Made by a program: the position numbers and the translations under genes
Notes under the pieces: generated by a model
Databases searched by the model: none
Told to the model about the DNA's origin: nothing
What the model saw: the letters and a program-made list of their open reading frames with translations, nothing else
Shown here: one piece after another, positions 24,508-37,151 of the stretch
How positions within the stretch are numbered: the stretch's first letter is position 1
Layout: each line of letters opens with the position of its first letter
NCBI GenBank assembly: GCA_017311185.1
Contig: JAESUZ010003380.1
Coordinates: 1-64,000 of the forward strand
Reading direction: 5' to 3'
DNA from: Proteles cristata cristata
Lineage: Eukaryota > Chordata > Mammalia > Carnivora > Hyaenidae
DNA: 64,000 nucleotides

Positions 24508-24860
24508 TATGTGAAAAACAATCTCTTTTGACCAGAGATTAGTAACAATAAAAAATGAGTAGAGAGAAGGAAAGGCAGAGCCTCTGTTTTCTATTTCAAT
24601 AGAAATGTGCCAATGGCACTCAAATACCTTTCCTTCAGGTTAAACTCTACTAACACAGCTCTACTGATGACTGTAACCCTCAGGGCTCGGTTAACTAGCT
24701 TAACTACTATATCTTGCAAAGCTTGTCTCACTACCCAAAACTTTAGACCCTATTCAGGCTCTGGTCTTAGATTGGCCAAAATGGACTCCATTTCCATTCT
24801 CATCATGATAGGAAATTTATCTCTTAAAAAGAAATCTCACCCTCAGAAGAAACAGGTCAG

Positions 24861-25090
24861 GGGGCTCCTAGGTTGCTAAGTCAGTTAAGCGTTCAACTAT
24901 TGGCTTCAGGTCAGGTCATAGTCTCATGGTTTGTGAGTTTGAACCCCGCATGGGGTTCTGCACTGGCAGCATGGAGCATGCTTGGGATTCTCTCTCTTTC
25001 CCTCTCTTTCTTCCCCTCCTCTGCTCATGCATGCTTGTTCGCTCTCTCTTTCTCTCGCTCTCTCTCTTAAAATAAACATTTAAAAGAAAA
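24861..25090 (+). mobile_element. Felid SINE, diverged
   Basis: ggggctcctaggttgctaag head, long CT-rich middle. Probable TSD agaaacaggtcag (before 24861) / aggaaaaaggtcag (to 25103). Confidence 0.92.
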
Positions 25091-25425
25091 GGAAAAAGGT
25101 CAGATTAATGACCTTGACTTCAAGAGTTAATCTTTTAGCTATCCCTTAGTTTTGATTTAATGTCTCACTTTCAAACATTTTTATTACAAAAGCAATGCAT
25201 GCTTATTGTAATAGAAAATTAAAATAGTGCAGGGGAACATAAAATGAAAATGAAAGTACCTCAGATCTCTACATCACTCCAGTCCCATCTCTAGAAAGAA
25301 TACTTCTCAGAAAAAGCTATGATATCTCTCTTTTCATCCACTCATACGTCCATCTATCCATCTGTCCATGTAGGCATTCATTTATCTATTAAACTATCTA
25401 ATGAGATCAAACTAGATATAAACTA

Positions 25426-25636
25426 GGGTGCCTGGGTAGCTCAGTCAGTTAAGCATCCAACTCCTGATTTTGGCTTAGGTCATGATGTCGTGGTTAATGG
25501 AATTGAGCCCCACCTCAGGCTCTGCACTGGAAGTGCTGGGCCTGCTTAGGATTCTCTCTCTCCTTTTCTCTCTCTCTACCTGCATCCACCACTTGCATGT
25601 TCACTCCCTCAAAATATGTACATAATCATTTTAAAA
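25426..25636 (+). mobile_element. Felid SINE, old
   Basis: Diverged head gggtgcctgggtagctcagt and short tail. TSD actagatataaacta (25411-25425) / actagatacaaacta (25637-25651), one mismatch. Confidence 0.95.
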
Positions 25637-25849
25637 ACTAGATACAAACTATCCATATATCTACTTTCCTCACCCTTCACAAGATGTGCCCAGGTACTAT
25701 AAATTCAAAGCTTTCTCCTACAATTCCTAGACTCTATATAATTTTTGATAATGAACTGAATTTTTTCATGTCTTCATGCCCTCATCTATAAAACAGGAGT
25801 AATGCTTTTCAAAGAATTAAGATAAATGTAAGAATTTAGAAAAACATCT

Positions 25850-26380
25850 ATGAAAAAGTATACCATATGTTTGCATGTATAGGAGGATTAGGAGGAACTT
25901 AAAGGAGGACCGTGGGGGAGAAGAAGGGGGGAAATAGTGGTGGAGAGGGAGGCAGACCATGAGAGACTCTTGAATTTTGAGAACAAACTGAGGACTTGGG
26001 TGGGGGTGGGAGGGGAAGGGGGATGATGGGCATGGACGAGGACACTTGTGGGAATGAGCACTACTGGGTGTTATATGGAAACCAACTTGACAATAAGCTA
26101 TTTTTTTTTATGTTTTTAAAATGTTTTATTTATTTATTTATATTTTTTAGGAGAGAGAGAGAGAGACAGCGCGAGTAGGGGAGGGTCAGAGACAGAGGGA
26201 GTCACAGACTGAAACAGGCTTCAGGCTCCAAGCTGGCAGTCAGCACAGAGCCCGACACGGGGCTCGAACCCACGAACCGCGAGATCATGACCCAAGCGAA
26301 AGTCGGACACTTAACCAAGCCACCCAGGCGCCCCAGACAATAAACTATTTAAAAAATAAAAAATAAAATAAAATCTTTAA
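25850..26380 (+). mobile_element. LINE-1 3' end, split by a young SINE
   Basis: Short 5'-truncated LINE-1 with ggcagaccatgagagactct, the G-rich run at 25998-26030 and gaccaactt-type end (26080-26100). The minus SINE at 26104-26335 interrupts it; the A-rich tail resumes at 26336-26380. Confidence 0.88.
26104..26335 (-). mobile_element. Young felid SINE subfamily copy, minus
   Basis: Near-consensus reversed copy. TSD gacaataagctattt (26089-26103) / gacaataaactattt (26336-26350), one mismatch. A few head bases between ttaacc and aagccaccc are missing. Confidence 0.95.
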
Positions 26381-26415
26381 GAATTAATTTTAATAAAGCA
26401 TGCATTCATCCATCC

Positions 26416-26434
26416 TTTTTTTTTTTTTTTTTTT
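26416..26434 (+). repeat. Poly-T run
   Basis: 19 T in a row next to gcagtt; I could not assign it to an element. Confidence 0.95.
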
Positions 26435-27482
26435 GCAGTTGTTTACTGGGCACCTATAATAAGTTAAGGATCATGTGAGGCAGTAGAGCTATAATCGTGA
26501 GCAAGAGTTAAAAAAAAAACAAAACAAAAAAAAACCAAATCTGGACTCTGATTTTATGGCACATGCAGTCCAATGGTAGAACTCTACGAGCCTAGCAGTC
26601 GGTAATATTAAACAATGCTGGAACAGCTATAAAGAATGCTGCAATGAGCATCCTCATATATGTGTCTTAGACATGTGTGAGCACTGCTACAGTTCTCATC
26701 CCGACATGTGAAATCTGAGGATGAAAACTATGTCACGTTCCAGCTTTTGAAAGACAACTCCAAATTCCCTATATAAATGTTTCCGAGTGGTTCTTCCACT
26801 GAAGGAAAAACAAGGCCTATTTCCATGAACCCTCACCACCATAGGACAATGGACTTTGCATTTCTTTAAATATTGGCAGTGTGAGCTTATTTTTGTTTTG
26901 ATCGGTTATTTGTAATTTTCCCAAGGGGATATCCAGACCATATATATTGCTACAATATATTTGTTCATACTAATTTTAAGAGTTTTATCATGGTGAAATT
27001 ATTCTTTACTATCAGTATGATTCCCCAGTCTGTCATATGTTTTGTTACTTTTTACTGGTGTCTTTCACCAGAGAAAATATTTTAATTTTTACATTGTTAA
27101 GTCTGTCAGTCTTTTATGCGGTCTGGGGTTTTTATGTCAACTAAATATTATTAAAATATTCTTCTACATTTTAGTGTATATTTTTAAAGGTTTACCTATT
27201 CACATTAAGTCATTATTGTCTGAAAATTATTATTTGTTGTGTAACTGGGTTCTTAGTACGTTTTTCTTTCCAAACAGGTTCAGAGATTCCATAGCAATTT
27301 GCTAGCCAATCTACCCTTTCAGTCTAGATATGAAAAGATACTCTCAAATAATAATTTTAGCTAAATAAAATAACTTTTGTTAAAATATCTATTTCATGTT
27401 ATTAAATAATTTCCTTATCATGCCACCCTGTGTCAGTATAAAATTTACCAAAGCAAGTTACCTATCTAAAAATAATTGCCTG

Positions 27483-27703
27483 GGGCGCTTGGGTGGCTCA
27501 GTCAGTTAAGCGTCCAACTTCAGCTCAGGTCATGATCTCATGGTTCATGAGTTGAACTCCAAGTCAGGGCTGTGCTGACAGCTTTGAGCCTGAAACCTGC
27601 TTCAGATGCTGTGTCTCCCTCTCTCTCTCTGCCCTTTCCCTGCTCACACTCTGTCTTTCTCTGTCTCTCAAAAATGAATAAATGTTAAAAAAAATTTTAA
27701 ATA
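27483..27703 (+). mobile_element. Felid SINE
   Basis: Head gggcgcttgggtggctcagt, B-box decayed (gagttgaactcc). TSD aaaaataattgcctg (27468-27482) / aaaaataatttcctg (27704-27718). Confidence 0.96.
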
Positions 27704-28305
27704 AAAATAATTTCCTGACTACTGGATGCATTCACATTTAGACTAACCTTATAGTTATCTTGACAATTCCACCTTTCTTCCATTTTGTGTGACTACGTTG
27801 AGTGTGTTCACCCTTCACACATTTGTCTTTAATTCTGATTCTGTTCCCTAGGTGGCTGATACTTTCACAATACATCTCCAGGATCATTTCCTGGCTGAAT
27901 TCCAGTTGCAGTAAGTCAATGGAAAGGACTAGACATAGGGAAAGAGAAAGCTAGGGAAAATTTCCTCCATAATTTCTCTGTTTCAGAGCTGCATCTTACA
28001 GTAGCTGATTCCTTCCAACAACTGCATTTTTCAGTGTATGCTTCCTCCTCCAGTAGTGCAGCTCTCACTAGACCCTGTGAATCTCCATTCATTCTTTTGT
28101 TCACCTTTTCCCCTAAGCCTGAGGGATAGCAATCACTTCCTACTGTTGTTCCTCTTTGGATGACTCACTTTCACCTATTTGTCAATATATTATATGTCTC
28201 TAAGTAATGTTTTTATGAAATTCTCTTCATTTAAGCTACCTGAAGTAAATTCTATTTCTTCCTTGGATTCTGTTACACCTTCTAAAATTAAAGGCAGATA
28301 GATTT

Positions 28306-28420
28306 TATGTATATATATACATATATATATATATATACATATATGTATATATATGTATATATATATATGCACACACAGACATACACATGTATAGATTATA
28401 TACGTGTGTGTATATATAAC
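28306..28420 (+). repeat. TA/TATACA/TG-rich compound microsatellite
   Basis: Alternating purine-pyrimidine DNA: TATACA and (TA)n blocks, short CACACA, then acgtgtgtgtatatata. Self-complementary over most of its length. Confidence 0.95.
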
Positions 28421-30342
28421 TATCTTGATTGACAATATTTTTAATGTACTGATTAACTTAATGAAAACTGGCATTTTCATCCTATATACCTCTACCTTTC
28501 CTCATGTCTTTATTTACATACTTATAATTCAAACTTAAACTTTCCTCAAATAATCCTTACACTTTCCTGTGTAATTTGCTTCTATGAGAGCTATAGATTT
28601 TGTAGATATTCTAAATAGAGTTATATTACTTCTTTAAGTTTTCTAATTGTTAATATACTTTTAAAAATGAGAAAATCATATTATTTTCAAATGATGATAT
28701 TTATCCAATCTTTTCCAACATATATATCTCATATTTCTTTTTTTCTTGTCATATGACATTTCCTAGGTCCTCCAGAACAATACTGAATAACACCAATGAG
28801 GAGTATCTTTGAACTGTTAATTATTTTATTAAGAATTCTTCCAACATTTCAAGATAAAGAAACTTCCCTTATATTTCTGGATTAGTAGGAACTTTTATCA
28901 GAACTTGATAATGAGTATTAGCAAATGATTTTAGATACAGTTTTTTTTTTTTATTTGGGAGTACTGACTAATATAGTTTCCTGACCTTGTTTAATAAAAG
29001 GAAGAACAAAGACTAAATAGTACTTGTTCACTATTTTGCACTTTGTTTTGAATATCACTATTAATATGAATGCTATTTCACATAAATGCATCATGTGAAA
29101 GCTCTGAATTTCATCCCTTTAAAAGCTATGCCTTATTTCTCTTTGAAATAAGAGATCCATGGCAAATATGGAAGGAATTTCACTTTCAGCCAAGATTTTC
29201 TCTAGCTAATGTGTTTATATTCTAATTTAGACTAAAGTGTAAACAGTTAATAAATTTCCATGTTTAAAAAGAGCTTTATTTAAACAAAACTAATCTTTAG
29301 TTGATGTATTTTTAGAGGGAGAAAGAGCTATATCCCTAATAAAGTAATAGTTTGATTCATTTACCTACCTAGTCAACTCAATTCAAGAAAGCAGGAAAGA
29401 AGTGGATTCAGAATCCCTAACTGTAACTGGACATGGGAAAAAAGGTGAATCCCTATCCTTCCTTGCTCATAATTGCCATAACAATGACCCTGAAATGATA
29501 TGCACACTCATTACCACTGTTTGAATCTACGCATTCTTATGAATTTAAAAATAATTAAAGCAAAATAGAATGGGCTACGTATGAGTGAAGAAAATAGCTT
29601 AAAGTACAAAATGCCACTAAGATTCAGATAATCTTGATAGAGCTCAGCTTCTAGAGGTTTAAATGAATCAAATGCAAATCAGCCCTTGGCTATGAGATTC
29701 TTTTTGAATTTCTTGATATAAATGTGTTCTCTGTATGGGTGCTGTATGCTGCCAAGAAATTAGAGTCAAGTAATTCTGTAACTCTGGGTCTTTGTACTAA
29801 ATGAACTGGGAGAAAAAAGAAACCCAAGTGTTATAAAGTTTAAATTAATTATGATTATATGCATTTTCCTCCAAAAATTAATGTGTCATAATGGAAATAC
29901 GAAATTTAATTTTGGCCAAAATTAATCTTTTGGATTTTGTACAGATGCACATTATGCTTTAAACATATTACATGTGGACTTACTTTTGTGCTTTTATTTA
30001 AGCTGTTTTCACTGCCAGGAATGCCTGGTCCCATTTATTTTCACTTATTTAACTGAACAAATGCAACCAAAAAGTCAATATTGAGCTGCTATGCAGTTGT
30101 TTTACTGAATACCTTAAAAGCTCAGGCAAAATGGCATCTTCCAACCTCTCAATTGTTACAGCCAGGTGGATTCTAACATATATTACCTTGAAATTCAAGT
30201 TCACAAACACATACATTCACACACGCTCTCAAATGTATACACATATACATGTACAAAGAATTCAAAAACTTATTTCTGAGGAACCTGAGATTCTTTTTTA
30301 AATATTTTAAGAAAATTGTGGCTTAATTACATTTTAATTAGC

Positions 30343-30395
30343 AAATCAATGTTTTTCTCAAGGTAATTCTATCAAATCAATGTTTTTCTCAAAGG
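30343..30395 (+). repeat. 31-bp tandem duplication
   Basis: aaatcaatgtttttctcaa is repeated exactly at 30343-30361 and 30374-30392. Confidence 0.95.
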
Positions 30396-30644
30396 TTCAT
30401 CCAGAATAGATTGGGCCCTAATAAATGCCAAGTTCTGGTGTTCTTTGCTGAATATAAATACTGGACAAGATAGACCTAGCCCCTGACTTCATAATGCTTA
30501 GACTGCACATGCCATAAAATAATACTAAAATGTGAGGACATACAGTGTAGTTTTTTTTAAACTATTATATATTTAAATGTTTTTAATATTCAAGATAGGC
30601 AAATTAAATATATTAAGTAAACAAAATACCATGTTTGAACATTT

Positions 30645-30866
30645 TTTTTAATTAATTTATTTTGAGAGAGAGAGAGAGAGAGAGAGAGAAGTCCAAGTGG
30701 GGGAGGGGCAGAAGGACAGAAGAAGAGAGGGAGAATCCCAAGCAGGTTTGATGCAGTCAGTGCACAGAACTCAATGTGGGGCTCGAACTCATGAAACCAT
30801 GAGATCATGACCTGAGTCAAATCAACAGTCAGACATTTAACCCACCAAGCCACCCAGGCACCCCCG
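30645..30866 (-). mobile_element. Felid SINE, minus
   Basis: (GA)n at about 30665-30689 and reversed head ending gccacccaggcaccccc. Possible diverged TSD tgtttgaacattt / tgtatgatcattt. Confidence 0.92.
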
Positions 30867-31485
30867 TGTATGATCATTTATAAGGGAAATATTGAAACAA
30901 GAAAACAGAAGCATTAACATTACTTGGATTTTTTATGTCTAAACAGTCAACTCGAGTATTCACACATATACAGAAGTGTGCCTACTAAGTTCCTTTACTA
31001 TTATTACTTACTATACTCTTTTTTAGGACTGCAAGGAGAACAATATGAACTTAAAGAAAACAATGTCAATTTACCCTCATTAACTATTTGTGAAAAAAAC
31101 TTTTTATTAAAAAAAGTCACAGGTCGACACCCAGCTCTTACGTCAGATAACTTGAATCATTTACATTCCCTTTTCTGTTTTTTGTTTCTTAGCCCACATC
31201 TAAAGTGGCAATTTCATCTATGTGGGCATGTCATCATATTCATGTATTTAGCCCACATACATATTGTTTGTGCCTTTCTTCAAACTACTTAATTGGGTCC
31301 TACAGTCACTGTCTCAAAACAGGTGATGAATAGGCAGAGAAAATATTTTTACGAATGTCAACACTATTGTACAGAATTAAAATAAAATTTAACAAAATTG
31401 GATATACATATCTTGATCACACTTATTTTATATATAAAAGGATTCACATTTATGACTGTATGTGAAATTAAAATAATTAGACTTA

Positions 31486-31662
31486 GGAGCACCTGGGTGT
31501 CTCAGTTGGTTAAGCATCCAACTCTTGATTTTGTCTCATGATACGGAGATGGAGCCCACTTCAAGCTCAGTGAGGAGTGCAGAGCCTGCTTGGGATTCTC
31601 TCTCCTTCTCTCTCTGCCCCTCTGCCCCTCTGCCCCTCTGTCTCTCTCCCTTTCTCTCAAAA

Positions 31663-31697
<35 letters not shown>

Positions 31698-31713
31698 ATT
31701 TAAAGAAAAGAGT
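31486..31713 (+). mobile_element. Felid SINE, old, with tetranucleotide tail
   Basis: Head ggagcacctgggtgtctcag; three tgcccctc units in the middle; tail expanded to (AAAT)10 at 31659-31699. TSD attagactta (before 31486) / attagattta (from 31714). Confidence 0.94.
31659..31699 (+). repeat. (AAAT)10 microsatellite
   Basis: Uninterrupted AAAT units grown from a SINE tail. Confidence 0.97.
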
Positions 31714-33900
31714 ATTAGATTTAATACTTGACAAGTGAGATTTAAGGCACAGCTTAAAAAGAGCCAAAATTTTACTTCTTAAAGTCTCTTAGAAAAATTG
31801 ATCCAACCAAAAACCATAAATATACAAATAAAAATTGTGCTTTTTAAAAGAATAACAACAATAATATACCCTAAATTAGAGTTTTTTTCTCCAGAAAATG
31901 AGGTTAATAGAGTGGGCAAAGTAAACCTAATTTACAAGGCCATTAGAGTTGAAATGGTTCAGATACTTTTCTGTTCAGTTCTTATCTTTTCCATAAAGTT
32001 GATTTATGAAGAAATATGCAAGTGTAGAGAGTTCCACTAAAGTATGCTTTTTTTTATAAGATTATTTCACACAAAATGGCTATTGACCATACGTATTTTG
32101 TCTAGGCTTTTACACGGGGGAGTTGTTAACATAATTCATTTACAATTCAGTTAGCAAGAAAACGTGTTAAATTTAATTTTACTCTGAAACAATAAATCAA
32201 ACCAATGTGAAATATATTATACCCCATAAAATGAATAAACACTTATCAAATTATACAGCTGAACTATGTAGCTCACATATCACAAGACATTTAAAATATC
32301 ATCTCCATATAGTCATTAAATAAGTCTCACAATCTAAGGCACAAATTAATAACTTTGGGTCACACTCTCAGCTTATTTTGAAGACTTATGATGGCAAATT
32401 AAAATAGTAACCTGTTCTTACAGTCTACATCAGTAATCATTCAAGTTTTTTCTAATCATAAAAGTCTAAGTTCACAATGTCATTCAGATGAAAATACATT
32501 CTAACTTATGTTGATTATCAGCAGGATCTTTAGCATCTTCAAATAGTTGTAGAAAGAGCTATCAAAGTCAGAACCATGTTTTGAAATTCAGAAAACTCTA
32601 GTAAACATCCAATAGACTTCACCTGAGTCTAAAGATAATAAAAACATAAAGTATACAATGCCTTAGACACGGTGCTTAATAAATAGTTGTTGCTGTGTTA
32701 CAGCTATGTAACACAAATCAAATAAGTAATACAATTTTAATCCCTGGTTTACACTCTAAACTTTATTCGTAGCCATTTCTGCAAAGGTAGTTAACAGGAA
32801 GGTTTCCTCTATTCATGCTGAAGCCCTTAATATGCAAGCCTGTGCTAAGAATTCCAATATATTAGATTTGAAAGTATGGCCAGAAAGGGGGTTCCCACTG
32901 CTGACTGCCATGTCTATCATCTATTTTGTCTATTATCTGCTAACTATCAATCAATCATTTTCATTTATGATCTACCTCTCAATACCTCTAATATATATAA
33001 CGTATGTATCTGTATGCTTGCAAGTGCACTGCCATTCTAATAAATGGTATGACATATGCAATGATGATTTTTCCCTAGACTATATGCAATTCCTCTGTGA
33101 AATGTTATCTCTTGTTCTAAATGAACATTTTGAAGATATCCTCACATATTTTTGCCCCATATACATGCTACACATCTATTACCACTAAAGAATCTATGCA
33201 GTCTGACATTTACAGGAATGAATGACACTGCTGCAAACTATCTATGACACTGTGGGACTATCAAATCAACCAATGAACAAAGTCATTTTCTTTTTTGATC
33301 AGACCATTAGTGTGATAGATAAGAAAATGTCATACAGTGTAGCTTGCCAATGTCTCTCATAATAAATTCACATACTGTGTGCACATAAGTTCATATGGCA
33401 CAGTATTGAACCTGCACTAGAAATACAGTATTTTAAAAACACACAGGTGGTACAATGCCATACACAAAAACTAATGAAAAAGGGACCTGTGTCAATGTCA
33501 AGTGATAGCTAGCTGACAGTCATGTTACTGTCCTGTAGCCTGCCCCTGCCACATATATCTTGCCAATGACTTAGCACCTTGAGCCAGAAAAATGCAGCTA
33601 ACACAGCTAGTATAATAAAAAATGTTACTATTTTAGAAAGAATAGCTCTTCTTGTTTATAATAAAATCTTGCTATGAATGTCTTAACCAAAATACTGAAA
33701 CCAGTAAGATAAAATTTAATAGGTAACAAATTTGAGAATTAATATTGGAAAGAAGAGTCACAAGAATTGTACGGATTCAGAAAATATTTTAGAATCAGGC
33801 AACTGGAATTCGACTCAGCCCTAAATCTTAGGTAGGCATGATTACCATGATGGTACCAAAAGCGAGCCAACTGAGTAAAGGTTTTATATGCTCATCTTGG

Positions 33901-34278
33901 AGATGGTAGACATATAATGACCTCTTCAAATAGTGGAAGATGATCATGGTACCTCTAAATGTAAGTAGAAACAATGTGTGAATGTTACAAAGATATAGAT
34001 GCTTGTTCAATATAAGAACTTAAAAGCAATATCACTTTTAATAATCAGACTTGACTAGTATAAGACAGGATCTGCTTCAGGAACACTTCAGATTGGCAGA
34101 GGGATTCAGCGGGGGATTGCTTTGATTCCTGTCATCTACACTAGAGAAGGTGTTCTGCACTGCTTGATACACTGGCTTGAAACATATTACTTCTTTTACT
34201 CCTTTCTAAAAAATCTGTGAAGTAGGTAAAATAAGAACCATGTCAAGATGAATTCAGTGAGACTTAGAAAATAAAATG
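33901..34278 (+). repeat. Ancient direct duplication, copy 1
   Basis: From agatggtagacatataatga to acttagaaaataaaatgg, this matches 35789-36196 in the same orientation. The best-kept part includes gacaggatctgcttcaggaa and cacttcagattggcagaggg, identical in both. The right end contains a MIR remnant. Not a transposon family I recognise. Confidence 0.9.
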
Positions 34279-34345
34279 GCTTCCCAAGACCACTGTGCTT
34301 GTAAGTAGCAGAGCAGAACTATTTCCAACTCCAAATGCTGATTAA
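34180..34345 (-). mobile_element. MIR fragment, minus
   Basis: ctgtgaagtaggtaaaataa… gtgcttgtaagtagcagagc… ccaactccaaatgct follows the MIR reverse complement. Its left part is shared with the duplicate at 36120-36196. Confidence 0.6.
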
Positions 34346-35730
34346 TGTTCAGGAAATTAACAGGACCACTTAGCAAAGTATTTACTAGAGTCCTGTTTAC
34401 ACCTCTATAATCACCTTAATTATGTTTTTCATTTTATGTCAGGCCTCTGCCTGCATTGACGTGATTGGTCCCTGACAGTGTGTGATAAAATACTTGACTT
34501 TCCCATGTTGCATTTTTTTAAATCAATATTTCATAGGACAATACCTGCAAATGCCTCCTCTAATTTAGGATGCATGTTAACCTTCATAACAGAAATAAAA
34601 ATTGTATTAAAATTCAAGTCTATCTGCATGATTTTCTCTTGAACAGTTTACATATTTCGATTATACATAAAATGTAATATATGACAAATACATATGCCCA
34701 CATAAATGCCTATTAACTTTTTAAATATATCCCAGTTCACTTTTATTTGCCAAACTAGGCTACTGCAAAACAAAGTTTTAGAAAACACACTAAATAGGAC
34801 TAATCATACTTGTGTTTTCAATTTAAATAACTTTTTTTGTAATGAAATCTCCATACTTTATATAAAGGGCATTATTGCCTGTCAGGAAGAAATAATGAGC
34901 TTGCATTTCTCAGCTGTGTATAAATTGCATGCATTTTATATTTCTAAGGAGAGGGCTCTATCAATCAATATTTTTAAAGAATGACAGTCCTCAGTTAGGC
35001 AGTGATTGTTACTGAAGCTGATAAATGTTTACCCTTCATTGGAGGCTGACAAATAGCCTATGACAAGACTGCTTTTCTGCTGCTTACATTAAAGGAATAT
35101 GAAAATTCAAAAATGTGATCTTAATGTAAAACTGCTTTCAAATTTCTTGTTCGGAAGCTTGCCAGACAAATTAGAAGGCCGTTATGGGAACCAAAGAGGT
35201 ATTATGTGTATAAGATGAATAAGTGAAGTATCGATTATAAACAGATATAAGTCACTGTTGTGACATGGGCAAAATATAATAAAATACTGTTAAACGATCA
35301 CACTGCAAGGGCTGCAATCAAATGTCTTTTCTTAAATGGAGTCGTAGCAAACGTCGTAGTGGGCTTGGGGCAGGATTAACAGCGGTAGTTTCTCCATTGT
35401 AGGCTACAGTCACTTAATCCATGGCTGCTTTTTATAACGGAGATGATTTATTTGAACTCAGACAACAGTAGACCACATAAATGTCATGTTAATATTCTAA
35501 CCTGAGCTAAATCGCGTTAGCAACAAAACTTGTCTTATCATGTATTTCACGTTGGTCTAATACGGAATGTGACAGTAACACTATTCATTTACAATTAACC
35601 AATCAGCAAAGCAGTTATTCTGGAAAATATACAGTGCACTGAAAATATAATTTTCCTGCTCATCTACTTTTTTTAAAATCTCTTGGCTTGCGTAAGAACT
35701 TCCTGTTGAAACCGCTTATTTTTATTATCA

Positions 35731-35783
35731 TTCTTAGCTTTATGTCATCATTTTTAAACCTCCCTTCCCTTTCCCCAGTTCTA
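35731..35783 (+). repeat. 53-bp direct repeat, copy 1
   Basis: ttcttagctttatgtcatcatttttaaacctcccttccctttccccag; partner at 36218-36269. The pair brackets duplication copy 2. Confidence 0.85.
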
Positions 35784-35788
35784 CAATG

Positions 35789-36196
35789 AGATGGTGAAAA
35801 CATAATGACCTCTTCGAATAGTGAAAGGCAATCATGGTTCCTCTAAATATAAGCAATATCAAAGCGTGATTGTTACAAAGATACAGATGCTTGTTCACTG
35901 TAAGAAAGAACGTACAGGTACTATCACTTTTAATAACCAGACTTGACTAGTGTAAGACAGGATCTGCTTCAGGAACACTTCAGATTGGCAGAGGGATTCA
36001 GCAAGAGAATGCTTTGATACCTGTCATCTGCACTAGAGAAGGTGTTCTGCACCGCTTGATATATTGGCTTGAACTATATACTGTCTCTTACTTTCAAATG
36101 CATTATTTCATTTTCTCCTCCTTCAAAAATCCGTGAAGTAGATGGAATAAGAACTATATAGAGATGAATTCAGCAAAACCTCAAGAATAAAAATGA
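35789..36196 (+). repeat. Ancient direct duplication, copy 2
   Basis: Partner of 33901-34278, offset about 1.89 kb. It carries roughly 35 extra bases around 36082-36118 (ctttcaaatgcattatttca) that copy 1 lacks. Confidence 0.9.
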
Positions 36197-36217
36197 ACTT
36201 GATGGAACTCTGTATTC

Positions 36218-36269
36218 TTCTTAACGTTCTTTCATCATTTTTAATCTTCCTTCCCTTTCTCCAGTTCTT
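36218..36269 (+). repeat. 53-bp direct repeat, copy 2
   Basis: ttcttaacgttctttcatcatttttaatcttccttccctttctccag, partner of 35731-35783. Confidence 0.85.
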
Positions 36270-36344
36270 AAATAGAAGTAAGCCTGACCTTGGCCACAAC
36301 CACCTGAATACTTTGATCATCTACTTTAATTTTTCCTTTTATTT

Positions 36345-36545
36345 ATCATTCATTCAAGAAATATTTACCTAATGCCGACCATTCAGGCACTGAAGTTAGT
36401 GCTAGGGCACAAGTGTGAACGAAAGATTCGAGGGATAATTTCTTTATGGAGCTTAGATTCTACAAAAGAGACACACATGTAGGCAGGTGAACTGAGTACT
36501 TTGTAGCAAGTGCTATGACAGGGGAAGCTGGGTATGTCAAAAATT
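36345..36545 (-). mobile_element. L2 3' end, minus
   Basis: cattcattcaagaaatattt… caggcactgaagttagtgctaggg… atggagcttagattcta is the reverse complement of the L2 3' end. Confidence 0.75.
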
Positions 36546-36672
36546 TAGTCTTCTGACACAAGTTCAAGCCTTAATCTAGCACTTTAACTTTAGGACCATT
36601 TCACATTAATGAGTATTTTGGCTCACTTGTCTATATATTTATCTTCTGTCTCATTTCAAAAACTCACTTGTG

Positions 36673-36887
36673 GGGCATCTGGGTGGCTCAGTGGGTTAAG
36701 TGTCTGACTTCGGCTCAGGTCATAATCTCACGGTTTGTGGGTTCAAGCCCCGCATCAGGCTCTGTGCTGACAGCTCATAGCCTGGAGCCTCTCTTCGGAT
36801 TCGGGGTCTCTCTCTCTCTCTCTGACCCTCCCCTGCTTGCACTCTCTCTCTTTCTCTCTCTCAAAAATAAATAAAACATAAAAATTT
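36673..36887 (+). mobile_element. Felid SINE
   Basis: Head gggcatctgggtggctcagt. TSD aaaaactcacttgtg (36658-36672) / aaaaactgacttgtg (36888-36902), one mismatch. Confidence 0.96.
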
Positions 36888-37151
36888 AAAAACTGACTTG
36901 TGGTAGCTCTGCATTGTGAATGATTCACCAAAAGTATTACAGGGTCCGTCTATCTTATCACAATCCTCGCCCCCTAAAAGTCTCCCTTTAACATTTCCAC
37001 AGTTTCAAATGTTATCTCAACAAACCCCTTTTCTTCCAATTTCTGCCAAAAATAAATGTTTCAAGCTTAATAGAGGATCATAATTATTAAGATAAAGAGT
37101 TGTACCTTTCTGGTTATATCTCACAAAGAACTTTTCATTCTAAGAAGCTTA

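Larger units (their letters stand above)
26560..28960 (-). mobile_element. Fragmented old LINE-1 (L1M/HAL1 type), minus
   Basis: Two collinear parts in reverse: 26600-27330 resembles the ORF2 C-terminal/3' region (agaatgctgcaatgagcatc, ggactttgcatttctttaaa, agtctgtcatatgttttgtt, tagccaatctaccctttcag), and 28440-28960 resembles the reverse transcriptase region (gtcctccagaacaatactga, tttatcagaacttgataatg). A SINE (27483-27703), an unassigned block (27770-28180) and an AT tract lie between them. The single-element reading is inference. Confidence 0.5.

Noticed and set aside
27770..28180. Possible old LTR-like block between two LINE-1 pieces
   Set aside because: Only vague resemblance; no terminal TG/CA or poly(A) landmarks that I can fix.
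30924..31292. 122-codon open frame, the longest outside the exons and their flanks
   Set aside because: AT-rich chance frame in unique intron; low-complexity hydrophobic product without recognisable domain.
31659..31699. Regular repeats considered as a CRISPR-like array
   Set aside because: Simple AAAT microsatellite in a mammalian genome; no spacers.
32832..33188. 118-codon open frame with hydrophobic segments
   Set aside because: Composition follows local AT richness; no promoter, splice or homology evidence.
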